Shown one piece after another: positions 1-5,380 of a stretch of 22,345 bases of DNA. This stretch comes from CAZAFM01 sp964484395 (lineage in GTDB: Bacteria; Campylobacterota; Campylobacteria; Campylobacterales; CAZAFM01), in NCBI GenBank assembly GCA_964484395.1, contig CAZAFM010000031.1, positions 1 to 22,345 on the forward strand. Reading direction: 5' to 3'. The stretch's first letter is position 1; every line of letters starts with the position of its first letter. A program made the translations under genes and the position numbers. The notes below the pieces were generated by a model. It saw only the letters and a list, made by a program, of their open reading frames with translations, was not told where the DNA came from and did no database searches.

Positions 1-1
1 A

Positions 2-721
2 GAGCAAGAACAAAGAGCAATGCTTCAACATGCCAAAATGATAGAGATGGGTGAGATGGTTGGTATGATAGCTCATCAATGGAAGCAACCACTAAATATA
101 ATAAATATGCAATCTATCTCTATTAAAGATATGATAGAAGATGGTGATTTAAGCGATGAAAAGCTTCTTGAAAGCCTTCAAAAAATAGAGGTTCAAACCT
201 CCATGATGGATAAAATTACTACTGATTTTAGAAACTTCTACAAGCCAGAACGAGAAAAAACACTTTTCAAAGCTTGTGAATGTGCAAATGAGGTTTTTGA
301 GCTAATGGGGGCAAAACTAAAAAAACTCCAAGTAACTACACAGACGAACAAACATGAGCATTTTGAAGTTTTTGGATACCCAAATGACTTTAAGCAAGCA
401 ATATTAAATCTTTTTAGTAACTCATGCGATAATTTTGCATCAAAAAAAATAAAAAATCCTAAAATAACACTTGATTTTTCAAAAGATAGTGAGTATGGCT
501 ACATATATGTGAGTGATAATGGAGGTGGGATTGATAGCTCTCTTCTGCCAACAAAGCTTTTTGATGGATATGTAACGACTAAGGGAGATGAAGGAACAGG
601 ATTAGGTCTGAAGCTCTGTAAGACTATAATCGAAGACAAAATGGAAGGCTCCTTATCTGTAAAAAACCAAGATGGAGGAGCGACTTTTATCATCAAGCTA
701 CCTTTGGCAAAGAGAGCTTAA
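2..721 (+). CDS. Sensor histidine kinase, C-terminal part (5' end outside window)
   Basis: The reading frame is open from the left edge of the window, so the gene starts upstream and only the transmitter part is seen. The first ATG in view (position 20) is probably internal, because in-frame coding-like residues precede it. Reading from that ATG, the H-box MIAHQWKQPLN carries the phospho-accepting His at residue 19. An N-box (NLFSNSCDN), a G1 box (DNGGGID) and a G2 box (GTGLGLKLCKTIIE) of the HATPase fold follow. The family autophosphorylates on His with ATP and passes the phosphate to a response regulator. The HQWKQPLN form of the H-box is very common in Campylobacterota kinases. The sensor domain and partner regulator are not visible. 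The next gene begins 9 bases after the stop with its own AAAGGAGAG ribosome site, suggesting one transcript. Confidence 0.93.
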   Translation, partial: EQEQRAMLQHAKMIEMGEMVGMIAHQWKQPLNIINMQSISIKDMIEDGDLSDEKLLESLQKIEVQTSMMDKITTDFRNFYKPEREKTLFKACECANEVFELMGAKLKKLQVTTQTNKHEHFEVFGYPNDFKQAILNLFSNSCDNFASKKIKNPKITLDFSKDSEYGYIYVSDNGGGIDSSLLPTKLFDGYVTTKGDEGTGLGLKLCKTIIEDKMEGSLSVKNQDGGATFIIKLPLAKRA

Positions 722-730
722 AGGAGAGAG

Positions 731-1030
731 ATGCAAGAGTGTCTAGTGAGGCTTCTAAGAGAGTATGAGGAGCTAGAAAACATACTATTAACAAAAAACA
801 GAGCAGTCTATCCAAGGGTTAATATGCTTTTTGAAAGGCTTGTTGATTGCTTTTACAATCTTGGAAGTGATAAGCTTCTCTTTCCAAATGAGTTTCAAAG
901 AGATGTAGCTCTATATAAAGGTGGAAACTCTTCAGTTATTAGAAAGTTTAGGGATGTTGAGATACGATATATGTTTATAGCTGACCTATATGACTACTGT
1001 AGGTTGAAAAAAATAATAATAAAGGAGTGA
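731..1030 (+). CDS. Hypothetical protein, 99 residues
   Basis: I do not recognise this protein. It starts at an ATG preceded by AAAGGAGAG, 9 bases after the kinase gene, and ends 1 base before the DoxX-family gene, so it sits inside a likely three-gene transcript. The sequence is charged and probably helical. It has no signal peptide or membrane segment, a Leu/Glu-rich N-terminus (residues 1-25), a central CFYNLG segment and a Tyr-rich C-terminus ending in Lys/Ile. Two Cys (residues 4 and about 40) and one near residue 90 do not form a metal motif I can name. Composition and ribosome site support a real gene. Its position next to a histidine kinase could hint at a role in the same signalling unit, but that is only proximity. 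Confidence 0.75.
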   Translation: MQECLVRLLREYEELENILLTKNRAVYPRVNMLFERLVDCFYNLGSDKLLFPNEFQRDVALYKGGNSSVIRKFRDVEIRYMFIADLYDYCRLKKIIIKE

Positions 1031-1031
1031 T

Positions 1032-1427
1032 ATGGGATTTTTTAATAACCCCGATTTTGGGAAACTCATCTTAAGGGTTGGTGTCGGTTTTTTGATGCTT
1101 TTTCACGGCTTCGCGAAGATAGTAGGTGGTATAGGCTTCATCAAAGGAATGGTGGTTAAGAACGGGTTTCCAGAGTTTTTGGCGTATGGGGTATATGTAG
1201 GTGAGGTTATAGCACCTATTATGCTTCTTATTGGGCTTCAAACAAGAGCAGCAGCTACTATTATAGCTGTAACTATGCTAATGGCGATATATTTGGTACA
1301 TCCAAATGAGGTTTTTGCTCTAGGAAATCATGGAGCGTGGGCTATAGAGTTACCAGCTTTTTATATATTTGCATGTGTAGCGATACTCTTCTTGGGAGCA
1401 GGGAAGTATAGTGTAGATAAAAGCTAA
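1032..1427 (+). CDS. DoxX-family integral membrane protein
   Basis: This 131-residue hydrophobic protein has the DoxX-family layout. A short cytoplasmic N-terminus leads into LILRVGVGFLMLFHGFAKI, and three further membrane segments follow, at about residues 45-65, 70-88 and 104-124, with the polar stretch HPNEVFALGNHGAW between the last two. Family members are small four-helix inner-membrane proteins linked to thiol or quinone redox stress in some bacteria; the reaction of this one cannot be told from sequence. The ATG lies 1 base after the stop of the preceding gene, and the ribosome site AAAGGAG is inside that gene's end, so translation is probably coupled. The stop is followed at once by a hairpin shared with the convergent leuA. 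Confidence 0.85.
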   Translation: MGFFNNPDFGKLILRVGVGFLMLFHGFAKIVGGIGFIKGMVVKNGFPEFLAYGVYVGEVIAPIMLLIGLQTRAAATIIAVTMLMAIYLVHPNEVFALGNHGAWAIELPAFYIFACVAILFLGAGKYSVDKS

Positions 1428-1428
1428 A

Positions 1429-1448
1429 AGAAGGGTTATATCCCTTCT
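1429..1448. terminator. Bidirectional terminator hairpin between DoxX gene and leuA
   Basis: A perfect 7-bp inverted repeat, AGAAGGG (1429-1435) and CCCTTCT (1442-1448), with a 6-base loop lies between the convergent genes. It overlaps the leuA stop codon. On the minus strand it is followed by TTTTAG, a short U-rich tail, so it most probably ends leuA and may also stop the rightward transcript. Confidence 0.6.
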
Positions 1449-2980
1449 CCATCTTCGCTCTTTCCTATGTAGTTTTTTAGACTGTAGAAGTTATTTAGTG
1501 CATTTACATAAGCATTTGCAGAGGCAAGTATAGTATCTAGATGAAGTCCATGCCCTAAAACAGCAGGTTTTGAGTCATCAAATACCACTTTTACAAGCAC
1601 TTTTGCAAGAGCATCTTTTCCCTTTGTAACTGCATCTACTTTATAGTCTTGGAGTTTTCCGTTGTGTCCGCTTACTCTATCTATGGTTTTAAAAATAGCA
1701 TCAACACTTCCATTCCCAATAGCTGCGTCCATCACCTCTTCATCATTTTTGTACATCTTAATAGCTGCAAAAGGTACTCCATCAGTACAATCACTTAGTT
1801 GCATAGACTCTATGCGATATATCTCTCCCTCTCTTCCACTCTCGTCACTCACAAGCATATATATATCTTCATCATATATCTCTTTTTTCTTATCACATAG
1901 AGCTTTAAATCGTTCAAAAACAGAATCAAGCCTAGCTTCATCAACCTCAAGCCCTAGCTCTAAGACTTTCTGTTTAAAAGCGTGTCTGCCTGAGTGCTTA
2001 CCTAAGACTATACTGTTTTTGTCAAGTCCTATATCTTGAGCTTTGATAATCTCATAAGTCTCTTGATGCTTAAGAACCCCATCTTGATGTATGCCACTCT
2101 CATGAGCAAAAGCGTTTTTGCCAACTATAGCTTTGTTTGGCTGAGGTTCTATTCCAGTTACTGTTGCTACTAAGCGGCTTGTAGGATATATCTCTTTTGT
2201 GTTTATAGAGGTCTCAAAAGACTCAAAAAGGTCTTTTCTGGTTTTAAGTATCATCACTACCTCTTCTAAAGCCGCATTTCCAGCCCTCTCACCCAAGCCA
2301 TTTATCGTACACTCTACTTGTCTTGCTCCATTTTGTATACTGTATATAGAGTTTGCAGTCGCAAGTCCTAAATCATTATGACAGTGAACTGAAATGATTG
2401 CTCTATCTTGAACAAAACTGTGCAACTCTTTTATCAAAGCTCCCATTTCATGCGGAAGTCTATATCCAACTGTATCAGGGATGTTTATGGTAGTAGCTCC
2501 AGCCTCAATAGCTGCATCTATAATCTCTTTTAAAAACCCAATCTCACTCCGCCCTGCGTCCTCACAACTAAACTCTACATCTTCAACAAAACTCTTTGCC
2601 AAGTTAACTGCATCTATTGCTTTTTTGATAACAGTTTCAGGTGACATTTTTAGCTTATGCTCCATATGTATAGGACTTGTTGCTATGAAGGTGTGGATTC
2701 TTTTATTAACTGCTCCTTCAAGTGCTTTTGCTGCTGTTTCTATATCATTTGGCAAGGCTCTAGCTAGTGAGCATACTCTGCTATTTTGTACACTATGGCT
2801 TATTCTTTTTATAGCCTCAAAGTCACCTTTGCTAGCTGCTGCAAATCCAGCTTCTATAATGTCCACTCCAAGTCTATCTAAAGACTTTGCTATTTTTACC
2901 TTCTCATCCATATTCATAGATGCACCCGGACTCTGCTCCCCATCTCTTAGTGTTGTATCAAATATAAATATCTTATCCAT
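1436..2980 (-). CDS. leuA: 2-isopropylmalate synthase
   Basis: LeuA condenses acetyl-CoA with 2-oxoisovalerate, the first committed step of leucine synthesis. At 514 residues it is the usual bacterial length. The DRE-TIM catalytic barrel opens with FDTTLRDGEQSPGA (residues 7-20, with catalytic Arg12 and metal ligand Asp13). It carries the metal-binding SVHCHNDLG (His199 and His201) and the hallmark GLGERAGNAALEEV. From about residue 385 the C-terminal LeuA dimer domain, which binds leucine for feedback inhibition, is present to the end. The ATG is preceded by AAAGGA at 6 bases. Transcript or translation control by a leader peptide is suggested by the small ORF ending about 55 bases upstream (see that entry). 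No other leu or ilv gene is in view, so the gene appears to be transcribed alone. Confidence 0.97.
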   Translation of the reverse strand: MDKIFIFDTTLRDGEQSPGASMNMDEKVKIAKSLDRLGVDIIEAGFAAASKGDFEAIKRISHSVQNSRVCSLARALPNDIETAAKALEGAVNKRIHTFIATSPIHMEHKLKMSPETVIKKAIDAVNLAKSFVEDVEFSCEDAGRSEIGFLKEIIDAAIEAGATTINIPDTVGYRLPHEMGALIKELHSFVQDRAIISVHCHNDLGLATANSIYSIQNGARQVECTINGLGERAGNAALEEVVMILKTRKDLFESFETSINTKEIYPTSRLVATVTGIEPQPNKAIVGKNAFAHESGIHQDGVLKHQETYEIIKAQDIGLDKNSIVLGKHSGRHAFKQKVLELGLEVDEARLDSVFERFKALCDKKKEIYDEDIYMLVSDESGREGEIYRIESMQLSDCTDGVPFAAIKMYKNDEEVMDAAIGNGSVDAIFKTIDRVSGHNGKLQDYKVDAVTKGKDALAKVLVKVVFDDSKPAVLGHGLHLDTILASANAYVNALNNFYSLKNYIGKSEDGEGI

Positions 2981-2986
2981 AAGTTT

Positions 2987-3034
2987 TCCTTTAAAAATTA
3001 AAAATAGGCTTGCTTGAATATAAGTAAAAGGGGA
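2987..3034 (-). promoter_or_regulatory. Leader-to-leuA control region
   Basis: Directly after the leader stop the transcript reads UCCCCUUUU (3034 down to 3026). Its CCUUU is complementary to AAAGG of the leuA ribosome site (2992 down to 2988). A second, local partner, CCUAUU, lies just upstream of the AAAGG. Either pairing would hide the leuA ribosome site. A ribosome stalled at the leader Leu codons would cover UCCCCUUUU and could release it. These are short pairings read by eye; no folding was computed. Confidence 0.35.
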
Positions 3035-3115
3035 TTAGAAGAGCAGCAGGAGACTAGAAGAGGTACTTTTTGTACTAAAATAAAACACACTACTATGAAA
3101 ACTCTTATCCTTCAT
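3035..3115 (-). CDS. Candidate leucine leader peptide (leuL-like), 26 codons
   Basis: A short ORF lies between vapC and leuA, on the leuA strand. It starts ATG-AAG-GAT-AAG with the strong ribosome site AAAAGGAG 6 bases ahead. It encodes 26 residues rich in Ser and aromatics and ends S-S-S-L-L-L-L-F-stop. The four consecutive Leu codons are CTC-CTG-CTG-CTC (3052 down to 3041); neighbouring genes mostly use TTA, CTT and CTA, so the run is both dense and probably slow to decode. A peptide packed with the end-product amino acid just before its biosynthetic gene is the classical sign of ribosome-mediated attenuation, as in enterobacterial leu and trp leaders. leuA starts 54 bases after this stop. 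I see no GC-rich intrinsic terminator in between, so control may be at leuA translation or through Rho. The ORF and codons are seen directly; the regulatory role is inference. Confidence 0.8.
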   Translation of the reverse strand: MKDKSFHSSVFYFSTKSTSSSLLLLF

Positions 3116-3226
3116 TGTCGTCTCCTTTTAATTTTTGAAGTTAACGCGCGTATTTTTGCATTTCTTTTCTAAAGGTTGGATTAATCTTTTAGTTTAGTGG
3201 TTTGAAACTTCTGTATTCTTTAAATA

Positions 3227-3628
3227 TCAAACCCAATTCTCAACCCTTAAACCTTCAACTTTTGTAAACTCTCTAGTGTTATTTGTAACCAAGGTAGCAT
3301 CAAGTGAGCGTGCATGGGCTGCTATCATCATATCAAGACCACCTATGATATTTGCCACTTTTTCAAGGGAAGCTCTTACTTTTCCATACTCTATAGAGGC
3401 TTTTATATCATAATCAACTATATCAAAAGGATACAGAAAGTGTTCTAGTGCTAAAAGATTTTTCTCTACATACTCACTCTTATATGCTCCGTGATACAGC
3501 TCTGAAACGGTGATGCTAGAGAGTGCTAAGTCTCCAGTGTTAAATTGCTTGAACTTCTCTCTTACATGCTCTGGCTTGTTTTTTTGTATGTAGATACATA
3601 TGTTTGTATCTAGCATTATACTTTTCAA
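3227..3628 (-). CDS. vapC: VapC/FitB-type PIN-domain toxin
   Basis: This 133-residue PIN-domain ribonuclease carries the expected acidic set: Asp7 in LDTNI, Glu43 in VSELYHG and Asp99 in GGLDMMIAAHA. It ends with the VapC-typical TNNTREF (115-121). VapC toxins cleave tRNA or other RNA with Mg2+ and are held inactive by their antitoxin. The start is TTG, overlapping the antitoxin stop as TTGA, which is the usual toxin-second arrangement with coupled translation. All catalytic acids are present, so it looks intact. The preferred RNA target cannot be told. No gene follows on this strand until the leuA leader. Confidence 0.92.
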   Translation of the reverse strand: MKSIMLDTNICIYIQKNKPEHVREKFKQFNTGDLALSSITVSELYHGAYKSEYVEKNLLALEHFLYPFDIVDYDIKASIEYGKVRASLEKVANIIGGLDMMIAAHARSLDATLVTNNTREFTKVEGLRVENWV

Positions 3629-3864
3629 AACATATCCTCTCTGCTCTGTTCTGGTTGAACTCTTTGGCTCATAAAATCATCTGAGAACTCATCAAGACTA
3701 TCAAACATATGATCCCATACGCTTTTATCACTCTTTGGCAGAAGCATCACACCATCACCAACTTTTTTGATAAAAACCTCCTCTTGATTTTCAAACCGAA
3801 ACTCTTTTGGAAGCCGTATAGCTTGACTTTGTCCATTTTTAAATATTTTAGCAATACTTGCCAT
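3625..3864 (-). CDS. vapB: VapB-type antitoxin (AbrB/SpoVT fold)
   Basis: This 79-residue antitoxin has an N-terminal swapped-hairpin AbrB/SpoVT DNA-binding domain: AKIFKNGQSQAIRLPKEFRF at residues 5-24 is the family signature. It is followed by EEVFIKKVGDGVMLLPK and an acidic C-terminal tail (DSLDEFSDDFMSQ) that in this family wraps around the PIN toxin. The ATG has GAGGAG 6 bases ahead. It overlaps vapC by 4 bases. A 9-bp-arm palindrome lies 16 bases upstream of the start and probably is the operator at which VapB or VapBC represses its own promoter. Confidence 0.92.
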   Translation of the reverse strand: MASIAKIFKNGQSQAIRLPKEFRFENQEEVFIKKVGDGVMLLPKSDKSVWDHMFDSLDEFSDDFMSQRVQPEQSREDMF

Positions 3865-3879
3865 GGTGCACTCCTCATC

Positions 3880-3901
3880 GTATATATTTTAGAATATATA
3901 C
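3880..3901. promoter_or_regulatory. vapBC operator/promoter palindrome
   Basis: A perfect 22-base inverted repeat, GTATATATT-TTAG-AATATATAC, sits 16 bases upstream of the vapB start. It contains TATATT/TATATA sequences that could be the -10 box, so protein bound here would block the promoter. VapBC modules normally autoregulate through such palindromes. Confidence 0.65.
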
Positions 3902-3931
3902 TAATTTGAGTTCTTTGTCAATGCCTTTAAA

Positions 3932-3949
3932 TGATTAGTGTACTAATCA
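3932..3949. repeat. 18-base inverted repeat at the end of pssA
   Basis: TGATTAGT-GT-ACTAATCA is an 8-bp-arm inverted repeat covering the pssA stop codon and lying about 70 bases upstream of vapB. The downstream tract on the minus strand (TTTAAAGG) is a poor U-tail, so it is either a weak pssA terminator or a second protein-binding site for the toxin-antitoxin promoter. Confidence 0.45.
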
Positions 3950-4659
3950 ATATTTTGTAGATGTTTTCTTTTTTTAATTAGAAAATAAAGCGCTCTAACT
4001 ACTCCACTAATAATAAATACAGTACTCAAAAAGGCAAGAGCCTCACTTGGAAATAGGTAGATTAGTGATAATATTGAAATGATTATGATTAGTAGTTTTT
4101 TTAGGTTTTGCTTTAATTCTCCTAGTTTTTTGAAGCTTGGATATCGAACATTACTGACCATCAAAAAAGCCACAAGAAGAATGAAAAAAAGCATCACTGG
4201 CTCAAGTAGTGGGATTTTGTAATTGTGCAAAAACAGCACCCATGAGACAACAAACACAGCAGCTGCTGGGATTGGCACACCTATAAAAACATTTGGCTCA
4301 GATACTGTTGTTACATTAAATCTAGCTAGCCTAACTGCTCCAAAAACCACAAAAAGAGCTGAAACTAGTACACCAAACTTTCCATACTCTTCACCAAAAC
4401 TACAAAAAAGAAGTATAGCCGGAGCCACACCAAAGCTTATAGCATCTGAGAGTGAGTCAAACTCCATACCAAACCTAGAAGTAGTTCCAGTAGCCCTAGC
4501 AATCCTCCCATCAAGACCATCAAATACAGCGGCTATAACAATAAGCCATCCTGCAAGGGATAAATCTCCTTTTATGGAGTAGATGATACTTAAGACTCCT
4601 ATATATGTACTAGCAGCAGTAAATATATTTGGCAGTAGGTATAGGGCTTGGTTTCTCAT
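3943..4659 (-). CDS. pssA: CDP-diacylglycerol-serine O-phosphatidyltransferase
   Basis: PssA makes phosphatidylserine from CDP-diacylglycerol and serine in the inner membrane, the first step toward phosphatidylethanolamine. The CDP-alcohol phosphotransferase motif DG-x2-AR-x8-G-x3-D-x3-D is complete (Asp50, Gly51, Ala54, Arg55, Gly64, Asp68, Asp72). At 238 residues with several hydrophobic segments (about 10-30, 35-48, 76-108, 120-165, 185-225) it is the membrane-spanning type found in Gram-positives and Campylobacterota, not the E. coli phospholipase-D-like type. The start ATG overlaps the stop of the upstream decarboxylase-like gene by one base (TAATG), showing coupling. The C-terminal tail is Lys/Arg-rich. 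Confidence 0.94.
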   Translation of the reverse strand: MRNQALYLLPNIFTAASTYIGVLSIIYSIKGDLSLAGWLIVIAAVFDGLDGRIARATGTTSRFGMEFDSLSDAISFGVAPAILLFCSFGEEYGKFGVLVSALFVVFGAVRLARFNVTTVSEPNVFIGVPIPAAAVFVVSWVLFLHNYKIPLLEPVMLFFILLVAFLMVSNVRYPSFKKLGELKQNLKKLLIIIISILSLIYLFPSEALAFLSTVFIISGVVRALYFLIKKRKHLQNID

Positions 4660-5264
4660 TAGTTTAAAAAGGCTATGGTTGATTTACCAGCTTCTACTTT
4701 ATCACCTAGAGCTATTTTTACTCTTTTAGGTGGTAGGCTTATTTTGCAATAGCCTCTGTTTAGGAACCCAACCCTCTCACCTCTAAAAACTCTTTGCTTA
4801 TCACTAAAATATAGAGAGTTTTGGTAAGTATCGTGGTGATATATTATCTCAACCTTTATATTGTCAATACTAAAACTTTTTTTGCTATTTAGCATATCTG
4901 CACGCTCAAAATCCTTGAAGTTCAGTCCATGTTTTTCACCCCCATAAACAAACTCGCCTTCAAGGGGTGACCTTATAATATGTGAGTCAAAAAAAGAGTT
5001 TTTTATAACAACTTGGGTACTATCCTTGGTAGAAGATACTTGGATTATTTCACCATCAACTGGAGCTAGTAGGGCAAATTCATCTCTATCTTCTGGTATT
5101 TTCTCAGTATTTAGATAGTAGTAAATCCTAATAGCAAAAATAATAAAAAGTATAAATGATAGAAGGGATATCTCAAGAGATAATGTCCCCATAAAAAGAG
5201 CAAAAATAATCCCAAGCTCAACCCAGCCCTCTCTAGCGATTATCTCAGTAGTTGTTTTTTTCAC
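4659..5264 (-). CDS. Phosphatidylserine decarboxylase-like protein lacking the cleavage serine
   Basis: This 201-residue protein has two hydrophobic stretches near the N-terminus (about 15-30 and 32-50) and then a short-form PSD fold. It keeps APVDG (67-71, Asp70) and FFDSHIIRSPLEG (His95), the equivalents of the decarboxylase Asp and His. At the position where active enzymes have Gly-Ser for self-cleavage into the pyruvoyl form it reads FLNRG-YCKIS: Gly171 followed by Tyr172. A GKST near the C-terminus (193-196) falls in the terminal strand and probably is not a substitute. The start is GTG with AAAAGGAG 8 bases ahead. It is coupled to pssA. I recall a similar gene beside pssA in Campylobacter jejuni. 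A canonical psd is present at 14969-15733, so this is probably a non-catalytic or scaffold paralogue acting with PssA. Confidence 0.8.
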   Translation of the reverse strand: MKKTTTEIIAREGWVELGIIFALFMGTLSLEISLLSFILFIIFAIRIYYYLNTEKIPEDRDEFALLAPVDGEIIQVSSTKDSTQVVIKNSFFDSHIIRSPLEGEFVYGGEKHGLNFKDFERADMLNSKKSFSIDNIKVEIIYHHDTYQNSLYFSDKQRVFRGERVGFLNRGYCKISLPPKRVKIALGDKVEAGKSTIAFLN

Positions 5265-5287
5265 TTATAAATCTCCTTTTAGTCGAT

Positions 5288-5293
5288 TTTATA
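5288..5293 (-). promoter_or_regulatory. Candidate -10 box for PSD-like gene/pssA
   Basis: On the minus strand GTGTATAAAAT lies 24 bases ahead of the GTG start, and TATAAA fits a sigma-70 -10 box. Campylobacterota promoters usually lack a strong -35, and none is obvious here. The AAAAGGAG ribosome site follows at once, giving a very short leader. Confidence 0.4.
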
Positions 5294-5297
5294 CACT

Positions 5298-5316
5298 CTT
5301 AGGAAGAATTCCTAAG
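5298..5316. repeat. 8-bp-arm inverted repeat upstream of the PSD-like gene
   Basis: CTTAGGAA-GAA-TTCCTAAG is a perfect inverted repeat immediately upstream of the candidate -10 box and 64 bases after the ftsH stop. It has no U-tail on either strand. It could be an operator covering the -35 region of the phospholipid operon, or a stabilising hairpin at the ftsH 3' end. A weaker repeat, CTTGA...TCAAG, lies at 5353-5372, also in the 116-base gap. Confidence 0.5.
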
Positions 5317-5380
5317 CCTAAGCTAATGCTGTGTTTGCTTCAGTAGAGTGCCCTTGAGAACATTTGTTCAAGCTGTTTTG

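Noticed and set aside
1662..3017. Several open frames on the plus strand opposite leuA (for example 1662-2039 and 2481-3017)
   Set aside because: They are Ser/Leu/Ile-rich translations antisense to a full-length leuA, with no ribosome sites or family motifs.
3144..3151. GC-only palindrome ACGCGCGT upstream of the leuA leader
   Set aside because: Striking in AT-rich DNA but too short to call a binding site without comparison.
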